DNA from: Streptomyces albipurpureus
GTDB lineage: Bacteria; Actinomycetota; Actinomycetes; Streptomycetales; Streptomycetaceae
Length of the DNA: 64,000 nt
NCBI RefSeq assembly: GCF_023701525.1
Contig: NZ_JAMQAW010000036.1
Coordinates: forward strand, 106,084 to 170,083
Reading direction: 5' to 3'
The position numbers and the translations under genes are program-made. This document shows, in pieces, positions 50,865 through 59,185 of this stretch; position 1 is the stretch's first letter, and each line of letters starts with the position of its first letter. The notes under the pieces were generated by a model that worked only from the letters and a program-made list of their open reading frames with translations, ran no database searches and was not told the origin of the DNA.

Positions 50865-51674
50865 TCAGGTTGGGGGCAGCAGGGTGAGGTGTCCCTCGGT
50901 GCCTTCGGGTAGCCGCTGGCGTCGTACGGGAAAAGGCGAGGCGAGGGACGTGGCGAAGACGGCGACGAGGTCGTGGGGGACGCTGGCGCTGAAAGTCGCG
51001 CACCACAGCGGATTCCCTAGAACGGGTTCGGCCCATGCCTGCCAGCCGGGCCGGTCGGGGCGCGGGTCGGCGTCGAAGACATGCTCCGGCACCGCCTCCA
51101 GCGAAAAACTGGCGGTGAAGCCCGGATCGTTGGCCGCACTCTGGGGGCGGTCGATATCGCGAAACCAGCCCTGACGGGTCAGCGCCTCCAACACCACCTC
51201 GGGCCCGCCGAGCGGGGCGTGGGGCTCGGCGCGGGCGTCAAGCGCGAGAAGGAAGTCGACGATCGCCTCCGGTGGTGTACCGCCGGTGAAGTAGGCGTTC
51301 CACTCGCGCATGGCGCTGGTGGGGTGGGAGCGGGCGGAGATCTGCCACGCCACCGGGAGGCCGCCCAGGGCGAACGGGTAGACGGCATGGACCCATTCAG
51401 CTCCGCACAGGCCATCGGGGCTCACATAGAGCATGGTCTGGCGAGCGGTCGGCCACATCCGCCAACCCATGCGGGCGAGGGAGGTACTGACGAGGTCGGC
51501 GAGGGCGTCGTCATCGCCGGCGAGATGCCGCGGCGACACCCACCAAGGCGGTGGGCCCGACGGGTCGGGAGTGGAAGCGTCGAAGGAACGGTGGGGGTTC
51601 AGCAGCGCCTCCGGAGTGCTCGGGGGTGGTTCAGTGGTCGCCGCCGCTGGGGCGGGCCGCCCTGCGACGACCAC
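50865..51674 (-). CDS. DUF317 domain protein
   Basis: A 269-residue protein with DUF317-type repeats, a family almost confined to streptomycetes and common on their mobile elements. Seen: PPWWVSPRHLAGDDDALADLVSTSLARMGW in the first repeat with SPDGLCGAEWVHAVYPF, and NPLWCATFSASVPHDLVAVFATSLASPFPV in the second. Biochemical role unknown. The start region overlaps the previous gene by 44 bases, so a start slightly further in is possible. Confidence 0.82.
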   Translation of the reverse strand: MVVAGRPAPAAATTEPPPSTPEALLNPHRSFDASTPDPSGPPPWWVSPRHLAGDDDALADLVSTSLARMGWRMWPTARQTMLYVSPDGLCGAEWVHAVYPFALGGLPVAWQISARSHPTSAMREWNAYFTGGTPPEAIVDFLLALDARAEPHAPLGGPEVVLEALTRQGWFRDIDRPQSAANDPGFTASFSLEAVPEHVFDADPRPDRPGWQAWAEPVLGNPLWCATFSASVPHDLVAVFATSLASPFPVRRQRLPEGTEGHLTLLPPT

Positions 51675-51936
51675 GCGTGGGCGCGATCGTCGGCTCCTGC
51701 CACGTCAACTCGACCGCGACATCAGGTGGAAGATGGCCGAGTTGGTCACCGTCGGCAAGGAAGACGAGGGGCCGCCCGTTCTCGTCCCGGCCAGGCATCA
51801 CGCCAGCGATGCGGTGGGCCATGGGAAAGAACGGATTGACCGCCAACCGCACGGTCGCATCACGGTCCAGGGCGGACAACTGGTCGACCAGCTCGCCGAC
51901 CGTCAACTCCGGCATATCAGGGTTCTGCGGATCCAC
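51631..51936 (-). CDS. Small hypothetical protein of DUF317 operon
   Basis: A 101-residue acidic protein, starting at GTG 51936 (MDPQNPDMPELTVGELVDQLSALDRDATVRLAVNPFFPMAHRIAGVM) because AAGGAG lies 5 bases upstream; the ATG 15 bases earlier is less well placed. The TVGELVDQLSALD-DATVRLAVNP pattern is seen in many small Streptomyces element proteins. Ends in a basic tail (TRGRRRAARP). Function unknown. Confidence 0.7.
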   Translation of the reverse strand: MDPQNPDMPELTVGELVDQLSALDRDATVRLAVNPFFPMAHRIAGVMPGRDENGRPLVFLADGDQLGHLPPDVAVELTWQEPTIAPTRGRRRAARPSGGDH

Positions 51937-52047
51937 GGGCTCTCCTTGCATGCGGAAGCGGCGCTCTTCAGAGCGGGGGAAGCGTACGGGCGAAGGATGA
52001 ACAGCCGGGTGCCGAAGCGGGCACCCTGTCCTCATCGGGTGAGGGCC

Positions 52048-52410
52048 TCAGAGGGGGCGGGAAGTGGCGAGGACGGCGGCGACCGCCGCGGCGACGACCT
52101 GCGCAGGCGTCTCCGTGTCGAAGCTGACGTGGTAGCCGGGAACCTGGGCGGTGCCGGTGACGGCGAGTTTCCAGCCCTCCCGGTCGGTGCCGGGACGGCC
52201 CGTGGGGAACCAGCCGAGATAGAAACGTCCATCCTTGCTGTTGACGTGAACATCGGCCCGGTCGTCCACGACCAGCTTGAAATCAGCCTCGCTGAACTGA
52301 TCGAGCACCGACATCGGCTGGCCGGGACCGAGCTGCCACGAACGCGCCCGCAGCGCCTCGACGGTGGTGGAGAATCCGGGCTGGGAGAGATTGACGGTCA
52401 ACGCGATCAC
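52048..52410 (-). CDS. Small DUF317-like protein
   Basis: A 120-residue protein resembling a single DUF317-type unit: DVHVNSKDGRFYLGWFPTGRPGTDREGWKLAVTG and TPAQVVAAAVAAVLATSRPL. GTG 52410 starts the frame; TTG 52401, after GGTGA, is an alternative. First gene of the leftward operon, divergent from the ParB-like gene. Confidence 0.75.
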   Translation of the reverse strand: MIALTVNLSQPGFSTTVEALRARSWQLGPGQPMSVLDQFSEADFKLVVDDRADVHVNSKDGRFYLGWFPTGRPGTDREGWKLAVTGTAQVPGYHVSFDTETPAQVVAAAVAAVLATSRPL

Positions 52411-52721
52411 CTATCTGACCTGCTATTTCCCTGCGAGTCGTCCACGTTGACATGCCCCTGCCCGCTTGCACCAGTCCTTTCGCGATCTTTCCTGTCTGCC
52501 ACCGGCGAACTGTCGGCAGTGTCGTCGCTGCATCGTGCGGTCGGCGGCATATAGCAGTCCTTCCCCGGTTCGCGAAACCGGAGATTCCCCGGACTCTAAA
52601 ACGGTGCACACCGCACTGCGCCCCGAGACGCCATCCCGTGCGCTACCCGCACCGACTGCCAACAAGAGAATGACCAACTCCATGAAGACACGGTCGGCTC
52701 ACGCCGACCTAGGCACGCCCC
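52411..52721. other. Divergent spacer before parB-like gene
   Basis: About 310 bases between the leftward DUF317 operon and the rightward ParB-like gene. No gene recognised; it should hold both promoters. The GC content is slightly lower than the flanks. No clear repeats. Confidence 0.35.
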
Positions 52722-53696
52722 ATGAACTCACCGCTCGGTTTACCTACCTGCCCCTGTAGCCCGCCCAGGGAACCAGCCGGCTCCCAAGCCCGCGACAGCG
52801 CTGACCCGTCACCCCTTCGGGGTGCACCACCCACCTCCCTCCCCTCCCAGGAGCATCACATCGAATCCCACCGCACCGCCTCGTTCATCCCCCCGCTTGA
52901 CGAGGACGATCTGAACGCTCTCGCCCACGACATCCGTGAGAACGGACTGCTGCAAGCCATCGTCCTGGACCATCACGGACGGATCCTCGACGGACGCGGC
53001 CGGCTCGCCGCCTGCAAGCAGGTCGGCACCGAACCACACTTCACCACCTACGGGGGTGACGCCCCGGACGTGTACGTCCTCTCCGTCAACCTCCGGCGCC
53101 GCAACCTCACCAAGGGACAGACCGCGATGATCACCATCAAAGCCCGTTCCGCCTCGGAACAACACCACCGCTCCGACACGGAACACACAACACGTTCCGA
53201 AAAGGGACACACCACCCGCTCCCTCGGCAAACAGTTGGGGGTCGCCGCGGCCGTGCTAGGGCGAGCAAGCATCGTCCTCCAACACGCGCCCGATCTCGTG
53301 AACCCCGTGATCAGCGGCGCCATGGGCTTGGACGAGGCATACGCCACCGCCCGGGAAAACAAGGCGAAGGCCACCAGTGCCGAGGCTCAGCTAACCAGAC
53401 TCCGAGAAGAGGACGCCGAACTGGCGGACCGAGTCGTCGAAGGCGACCTGACGCTGGCCGGGGCCTGGGCCGAGCGCACGGCTCGCGTAGAGGAGGACAA
53501 GCGGGAGCGCCGCGTGGCCACGCGTCTACTGGACGAGGTGGTCCTGCCGCTCGCCCAGGCCCGTGGCACCCGTACATTCAGCCGTTACGACCCCGCCTAT
53601 GCCAGCGGCACGCCGATTACCCGCGAGACCATCGCGCACGCCGTGACGGCGCTGGCCGAGATGGACCAGGTCTGGCAGGCTCGTGCCCTGCCGTGA
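52722..53696 (+). CDS. ParB/Srx-fold partition-like protein
   Basis: A protein of up to 324 residues with a ParB nuclease-like N-terminal domain: IPPLDEDDLNALAHDIRENGLLQAIVLDHHGRILDGRGRLAACKQVG, then VNLRRRNLTKGQTAMI and a helix-turn-helix segment (RSLGKQLGVAAAVLGRASIVLQHAP). Role inferred: CTP-dependent DNA clamp or regulator for element stability. The start is unsure: ATG 52722 gives a Cys/Pro-rich N terminus, whereas the best ribosome site (AGGAG at 52850-52854) precedes ATC at 52862, as though an ATG there had been mutated. No parA is adjacent. Confidence 0.82.
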   Translation: MNSPLGLPTCPCSPPREPAGSQARDSADPSPLRGAPPTSLPSQEHHIESHRTASFIPPLDEDDLNALAHDIRENGLLQAIVLDHHGRILDGRGRLAACKQVGTEPHFTTYGGDAPDVYVLSVNLRRRNLTKGQTAMITIKARSASEQHHRSDTEHTTRSEKGHTTRSLGKQLGVAAAVLGRASIVLQHAPDLVNPVISGAMGLDEAYATARENKAKATSAEAQLTRLREEDAELADRVVEGDLTLAGAWAERTARVEEDKRERRVATRLLDEVVLPLAQARGTRTFSRYDPAYASGTPITRETIAHAVTALAEMDQVWQARALP

Positions 53697-53816
53697 TTGG
53701 CCACCGCTGGCGTACCCCCTCGGTGAAACCATCTCTGGCCATGGCCACTGGCGGATGCGCCACCACTGCCAAGCAGGCTTTAGTACGGTCCGGTTCGGTT
53801 GCCGGACTCGGTGGTG

Positions 53817-54131
53817 CTAGTGACTCTCTGGTACGTCGTGATTCTCCGGCGCTCTGAAGTCCATGAGTGTCAGCCCGTCGAAGTCCACGGGGATCCGACG
53901 CCGGTCTCCTGCGGTGTGGAGTTCGAATCCCTGTTCGTTGTTTGCGGGGTGGATGAGGGTGGCTGCTCCGGGTCCGATGGATGCGCGGATGGTAGACCAG
54001 AGTTCGTTGCGTACGCGGGCTGAGATTGTGCCGACGTAGAGCCCGGGGGTGGGTTCGATCATCCAGCGGGTGAGAGCGCCACGAACGTGGTCGGGGACGG
54101 CTGTTGCGGACAGGATGGTCATGGACGGCAT
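53817..54131 (-). CDS. cas2: CRISPR-associated Cas2e endonuclease
   Basis: A 104-residue type I-E Cas2 (CT1978 group): MTILSATAVPDHVRGALTRWMIEPTPGLYVGTISARVRNELWSTI and QGFELHTAGDRRRIPVDFDGLTLMDFR are diagnostic. It pairs with Cas1 in the spacer-integration complex. ATG 54131 has AGAGAG 7 bases upstream; ATG 54122 is the alternative. 51 bases after cas1. No CRISPR repeat is present in the 120 bases downstream, where an array would normally begin. Confidence 0.95.
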   Translation of the reverse strand: MPSMTILSATAVPDHVRGALTRWMIEPTPGLYVGTISARVRNELWSTIRASIGPGAATLIHPANNEQGFELHTAGDRRRIPVDFDGLTLMDFRAPENHDVPESH

Positions 54132-54182
54132 GTGGTTCTCTCTTGTTCCGCTGTGCCAGATTTGATGGCTGGCTGCCAGAGC

Positions 54183-55187
54183 TCACTCGCCGCTGGTGGA
54201 GTAGTTGGTGCCAGCGGGTACGGAGCCAACCTCGGGGTCCCAGAGGTTGACCAGTTCGACTTCTTGTCCTTCTTCCATCGGTTCGGATTCTTCCGGGGCG
54301 AGGAGTGTCTGGACGTCTTTGACGATGCGGGGCAGCAGCTTGAAGAGGTGGAGGTCTCGGCGGAAGTCGCGGCGTGCGTCGCGTTCGGGGTTCGGGGAGT
54401 TGTGGAGGGAGAAGGCGAGGGGGGCGGTGAGGTCGGCTTTGTAGAGGTCTGCGATGTCGTAGACGAAGGCGTGCTGTTTGCCTTGGTGGACGAAGCCGAG
54501 TGCGGGTGAGCATCCGAGGGCTGCGAGCGCGGAGTGGACGATGCCGTAGAGGCAGGTGTTGGCGGATGAGAGGGCCAGGTTGACGGGGTCCTGCTTGTCC
54601 CAGGCTGCGGGGTCGTAGGAGCGGCGGAACCGACCGATTTTGTGTTGCTGGGCGAGGAGTTTGTAGAGGGTTTTCATGCGTTGGCCTTCGAGGCCGCGGA
54701 GTTTGTTCAGGGGTGTGCTGGGGGGCACGTTCGCGGTGAAGCGCATGAGGTACATCTGCCGGGCGACTTCGAGGCGGCGGTCTGGGTCGGCCCATTGGTG
54801 AACCTGGCGTTCGAGCCAGCGGGTGGTCAGGGAGTCCGGTGTGGTGGCGGAGTAGCAGCGGACGCCTCCTGAGCCGGTGCAGACCACGGTGGTGCCGTGG
54901 CGGGCGAAGGTGGTGAGTGCCGGCTGGGTGATGGAGGTGCCGGGGCCGAGGAGGAGGCAGGAGACGAGGGAGGTCGGAAGGTAGACGCGGGAGACTTCCC
55001 CGTCGGCTGAGGTGGTTTCGGCGCAGACGCCGGTGTCGTCCTGGACGATGCGGACAACGTCGGCGTAGAGGAAGGACAGAGAGTCGCCGATGCGCGGGAG
55101 CATGGCGAGAGTGGGTGCGGCGATCCTGCGTCTGGCGGTGGACGGGGTCAGCTGGGGACCGGTCGGGGTGGTGTTGTCGGATGGCAT
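54183..55187 (-). CDS. cas1: CRISPR-associated Cas1e integrase
   Basis: A 334-residue type I-E Cas1. Metal ligands fit the Glu in RGLEGQRMKTLYK, the His in GFVHQGKQHAF and the Asp in VYDIADLYKADLT. The N-terminal beta domain is present (RIGDSLSFLYADVVRIVQDDTGV). Length and motifs are intact, so it may be active. ATG 55187 gives the usual start for the family; the long open frame further upstream is the remnant cas6e region. The C-terminal tail is acidic (EESEPMEEGQEVEL). Confidence 0.95.
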   Translation of the reverse strand: MPSDNTTPTGPQLTPSTARRRIAAPTLAMLPRIGDSLSFLYADVVRIVQDDTGVCAETTSADGEVSRVYLPTSLVSCLLLGPGTSITQPALTTFARHGTTVVCTGSGGVRCYSATTPDSLTTRWLERQVHQWADPDRRLEVARQMYLMRFTANVPPSTPLNKLRGLEGQRMKTLYKLLAQQHKIGRFRRSYDPAAWDKQDPVNLALSSANTCLYGIVHSALAALGCSPALGFVHQGKQHAFVYDIADLYKADLTAPLAFSLHNSPNPERDARRDFRRDLHLFKLLPRIVKDVQTLLAPEESEPMEEGQEVELVNLWDPEVGSVPAGTNYSTSGE

Positions 55188-55192
55188 CGCGG

Positions 55193-55640
55193 TCACCTGC
55201 CTGTTCCAGCAGGGGCGAGGCTCAGCATCCCGCAGCCGTAGGACTTGCTGCGGCCGATGCCTTGGAGGAGTGCGGTGCGCAGCGCCCCGAGTTCGCGGAG
55301 GGTGGCCGCTTCTTCGAAGAGGACGGCGGACCGGTTGATCCGGATGGTTTCGTCGTGGCGTGTGCTGACGCATGCGGCCGGCTCGGAGTGGGTGGTGGTG
55401 CGTGCGGAGGAAGTCCGCAGGGATGGGAGCGTTCGGCCCACCACTGGTCGGCTTCGGCACCGTGTAGGGGGATGACCTGCTTCCATTTCCCGGCTGTGCT
55501 GTTGGGCCCGCAGCACAGTACGGCGTTGCCGAGTAGGTGGTAGGGCACGGGAAGTGCGGAGTGCTGTGAGCATGGGCTGCATAGCTCGGGTCAGGGCCTG
55601 CGTGGTGTATCCGCTGGGGAGACGGCTGGTATCTGGTGGT
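55193..55640 (-). pseudogene. Broken cas6e
   Basis: Pieces of a Cas6e-type protein lie in two frames. MQPMLTALRTSRALP is in one frame; YHLLGNAVLCCGPNSTAGKW and PLHGAEADQWWAERS are in the next; then INRSAVLFEEAATLRELGALRTALLQGIGRSKSYGCGMLSLAP is back in the first frame. The final GIGRSKSYGCG is the Cas6e glycine-rich loop. At least two frameshifts are needed to read it through, and the first 60 or so residues and all genes that should precede it (cas3, cse1, cse2, cas7, cas5) are absent. Not functional as it stands. Confidence 0.75.
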
Positions 55641-55969
55641 AGCCGGCTGCGGACTGGCCGATGGGACATCTCCATGATCGAGTACCCTTCGGCGCGCCTC
55701 AGCACAATCTCCGACGGCTGGGCCCAGCGTGTGGTCCGACGCGATGCACCCAGCCTCCAGCCCTGGCTCGCTGACATCAGCCACCGACAGTGGTCGGATC
55801 TTCCTGGGAAACCCCTAGCTAGCGGCCTTGCAGCTACGTTCTGCTTCTCTCGGCTAGGCAAGCGACACACACGAGTCGCAGAGACCCGGTACTAGGGTGG
55901 TGTAGCCGCACCGTCGACATCGACGGTCGACCGGAGCGAGCGTGACACATAGCGGGGAGCAGTAGGTTC
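55641..55969. other. Spacer between cas remnant and defence operon
   Basis: About 330 bases with no gene recognised. It should contain the promoter of the rightward helicase operon. It may contain further eroded cas sequence in the leftward direction, but I cannot recognise a family in it. No CRISPR repeat seen. Confidence 0.35.
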
Positions 55970-58900
55970 GTGGCGACGGCATTCGAGCAGGGGCAGCGCG
56001 TCAGCCTGCCGAAAACTGTGCCCGGCTGGGTGACCATCGATCTGGCGCGGAAGTTGCCTGATGGAGGGTGGTCTCTGTACGTCATCGATGATCACCAAGC
56101 TCTTCACAAAGCCGAGCTGTCTGCCGAGGAAGCAGCCCGGGTGCAGGTGCTGGCGAGGGACGGCAGTGCGCCCTCCGCGCGAATCTTGGCTGGCATGTGG
56201 ACTCAATGGATGGCCGCCGCCGCGACCAACGCGAGCAGCACCCTCCTCGCGTCATCACCGTTGAACCCTTATGCGCATCAGGCGAACGCGGTCTACGGGG
56301 CCATGCTGCCGCAGCCGTGGTTGCGGTTCATGCTCGCCGACGAGCCGGGCACTGGTAAGACGATCATGGCCGGGCTCTATCTCCGCGAGATGCAGCGGTA
56401 TGGACTCATCCGCAAGGCGTTGATCGTCGCGCCAGCCAACCTGGTGTCCAAGTGGCAGGCGGACTTCGACCGGTTCTTCGACGGGGGTCTTCGCCGAATC
56501 ACCGCCGACACCGTTCGTGAGCATGCGCTCGATGTGACACACGATATGTGGGTTGTGTCACTTGAGTTGGCGGCAGTTAACGGCGCCGTACAGGAGGCCA
56601 TCCGTCCAGACCGCGCTGGCTGGGACATCGTCGTATTCGACGAAGCGCACAGGCTGACCCCCACGGCGCAGACGTATCACCGGGTGGGCCGGCTCCTGTC
56701 ACGGGCACCTCGCACACTCCTCATGACAGCGACACCGCATCGCGGATCCGAGTGGCTGTTCCGTCATCTCCTGCATCTGGTGGACCCCGACATTTACCCG
56801 GATCCAGGCGACGATCAGTCGCAGGAGCTGTCCAAGCTCACGCCCGGACCGATCCACTTCCTTCGCAGGATGAAGGAGGACCTGGTCGACTACGACGGCC
56901 AGAGTCGTCTCTTCAAGCGTCGCCGGGCCACGAATCACCGTATTCCACTGAGCCGCCAGGAGCTCTCGGTCTACACCCAGGCCCTGGCGATGGTGGACCG
57001 CTACATGCTGCCTAACGCCCAGCCGCTTGCCCGCATGGTCTACGGCAAGCGGGCTGCCTCCTCTCTTTTCGCGCTGCGCGAGACCTTGAGACGTCGGCAG
57101 GAGCACATGGGGCGGCTTGCCGCGGCCGAAGCCTCCGTGCAGGCAGATCCCTACGGTGAGGACGACGCTGGCCGCGAGGAAGCCCAGGTCGTTAATGCGG
57201 ACTCTGCCGCATCCCGCGCCGAGCGCAAGGCCATCTCCGACCTTGTCGAGCAGGTGGACCAGATCCTCCAGGACCCGATGCTCGCTCCCTCGAAGTGGCG
57301 AGTGCTCATTGACGGGTGCCTGGCGCCCGAAGGCATCGAACCCGGCAGCGATCAGCAGGCAGTGATCTTCACGGAGTTCGCGGACACTGCGGAGTGGATC
57401 ACTGAGCGGCTTGAGCGTGAGGGTTACACAGCACGCATGTACTCCGGCCGGCAGCCGAACAACGAGCGCGACGCGGTGCGAGCCGCCTTCATGCGCGGCG
57501 ACTTCCAGATCATCGTTTCCACCGACGCGGGAAACGAAGGCATCGACCTGCAGGTGGCACACGTCCTGATCAACTACGACATCCCATGGTCCCTGGTGCG
57601 GCTTGAACAGCGGATGGGCCGTATCCACCGAGTCGGCCAGACCCGAGACGTCGAACTGTTCAATCTCGTCGCCGTCGACACCCGAGAAGGAGCGACCTTG
57701 CATCGCCTTCTCGACCGGTTCGTCACTGCTGCCAACGAGCTCGACGGACAGATGTTCGATAGCCTCTCTCTCGTAGCCGAGCTCGCCGGCATCCGGTACG
57801 AGGAATGGCTCCAGGCGCTCTACGGCGATGACGTGGAGCGACGACAGGCCGCGGAGGACGCTGCCCGCCGAATCACCGTGGCGGACCTCCGGAGGAGGGC
57901 CCAGCAGGCCCGAGCGCAGGAGGCCGATCTGGCCAGCAAGGTCGAGGCCATGGCAGCGCTGACCCTTCTCCAGCAAGACCTTCTCGAACGCATCAACCCC
58001 GCTATCGTCGAGGCGTTTCTCAAACGGCTCGATTCGGCCGGACTTATGCGGGTGCGGAACACTGCGGCCGGTGACGGCATTTTGCTCCTCGCCTCAGACT
58101 CTGACCTCCCTCCAGGGCTCGGCGGTGGGCAGCAGGCTCTGGTGGCGACAAGCAGCCAGGCTCTAAAAGACAACGCAGGCAACGCGGATACATCCCGAGC
58201 CTTGCCTCTCGGCCCCGGCAGTCTGGCCTTCGGCGATCTCATCGAGCACGTCGCTGATGGGCTTGCCCCCGACCTCTACCGTGGAGGCGCGGCAGAGGAT
58301 CCCACCAGCATCACCGGCTACGAGCTGCACGCCTACGAGGCCACCTTGACCGAGGTAGGGGGGAAACGCCGAACTGCTTGGGCAGGGCTCATCCGTATCG
58401 ACGAGACGGGCGACGCGTATCCCGTCCGCTGGGAGACGTTGGCCAACCTAGTGCCTACTGCCAAGTCGGGGGGTGTACCGCACCCAGCCCGTGGACAGCT
58501 GGCCGAGGAGCGCGCCAACCAGCTCGCCAGTGACACCCGGAAGAAGTACCAGGAGGTTCGCGACGACTGGTTCGCCTCCGCTCGGCGTGACCTGGAGAAC
58601 CTCCCCGTCGATCTCACGCACCAGATCCCGAAGCGTGACGAGCGCCTGGCACTGCGTGATCGCTTGCGCGCTCAGGCACAGCGGCGCCTGGAAGAGCTGG
58701 AGCGCCTGAGCAAGGTGGAGATCACCACACCTACCTGCGTAGGCCGTATGCGCGTCTACGCAAGCGCTGTCGACAAGACCGTCGAGGAGAAGGACTCCGA
58801 GCGCATCGCCATGCGCCATGTACAGCGCCTCCTTCAGGAGGACGGGTGGGTCGTCTCGGACGTGCACACGGAGAATCGGGGATACGATCTACGGGCAGTG

Positions 58901-59185
58901 AGGGGCCGTGACCAGCGACTGGTTGAGGTCAAGGGGGTATGGGACTCGGCGGCATCTCGGGGAATCCGTCTGACGGGTAACGAGGTGCTCATGGCCATGC
59001 AGCACCGGAGGGACTACTGGCTCTACGTCGTGGACCAGTGCAACGACGGCCTGGGAGCACTCTTTGGCAGCTTCCGCGACCCCATTAACGTGTTCGCTGG
59101 TGACATCCGAGGCGATGCCGTCTTCCGGATCCCTGGGTCCTCACTGCGCACTGCCCGTGACCGTACTCAGGAGAGCTCCACATGA
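55970..59185 (+). CDS. SNF2-type helicase with DUF3883 domain
   Basis: A 1,071-residue superfamily 2 protein. Motif I DEPGTGKT (124-131), motif II DEAH in VVFDEAHRL (about 218), motif III TATPHRG, C-terminal helicase motifs STDAGNEGIDLQ and QRMGRIHRVGQ (QxxxRxxRxGQ, SNF2 type). A long helical middle follows, and near residue 965-1040 a DUF3883 domain (ENRGYDLRAVRGRDQRLVEVKGVW, NEVLMAMQHRRDYWLYVV), which in this family looks like a PD-(D/E)xK nuclease-type fold. Likely DNA translocase of a phage-defence system. GTG 55970; coupled by ATGA to the methylase gene. Confidence 0.9.
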   Translation: MATAFEQGQRVSLPKTVPGWVTIDLARKLPDGGWSLYVIDDHQALHKAELSAEEAARVQVLARDGSAPSARILAGMWTQWMAAAATNASSTLLASSPLNPYAHQANAVYGAMLPQPWLRFMLADEPGTGKTIMAGLYLREMQRYGLIRKALIVAPANLVSKWQADFDRFFDGGLRRITADTVREHALDVTHDMWVVSLELAAVNGAVQEAIRPDRAGWDIVVFDEAHRLTPTAQTYHRVGRLLSRAPRTLLMTATPHRGSEWLFRHLLHLVDPDIYPDPGDDQSQELSKLTPGPIHFLRRMKEDLVDYDGQSRLFKRRRATNHRIPLSRQELSVYTQALAMVDRYMLPNAQPLARMVYGKRAASSLFALRETLRRRQEHMGRLAAAEASVQADPYGEDDAGREEAQVVNADSAASRAERKAISDLVEQVDQILQDPMLAPSKWRVLIDGCLAPEGIEPGSDQQAVIFTEFADTAEWITERLEREGYTARMYSGRQPNNERDAVRAAFMRGDFQIIVSTDAGNEGIDLQVAHVLINYDIPWSLVRLEQRMGRIHRVGQTRDVELFNLVAVDTREGATLHRLLDRFVTAANELDGQMFDSLSLVAELAGIRYEEWLQALYGDDVERRQAAEDAARRITVADLRRRAQQARAQEADLASKVEAMAALTLLQQDLLERINPAIVEAFLKRLDSAGLMRVRNTAAGDGILLLASDSDLPPGLGGGQQALVATSSQALKDNAGNADTSRALPLGPGSLAFGDLIEHVADGLAPDLYRGGAAEDPTSITGYELHAYEATLTEVGGKRRTAWAGLIRIDETGDAYPVRWETLANLVPTAKSGGVPHPARGQLAEERANQLASDTRKKYQEVRDDWFASARRDLENLPVDLTHQIPKRDERLALRDRLRAQAQRRLEELERLSKVEITTPTCVGRMRVYASAVDKTVEEKDSERIAMRHVQRLLQEDGWVVSDVHTENRGYDLRAVRGRDQRLVEVKGVWDSAASRGIRLTGNEVLMAMQHRRDYWLYVVDQCNDGLGALFGSFRDPINVFAGDIRGDAVFRIPGSSLRTARDRTQESST

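Noticed and set aside
53697..53816. CRISPR array next to cas2
   Set aside because: No repeated unit of 28-29 bases is visible here or in the flanks of the cas genes.
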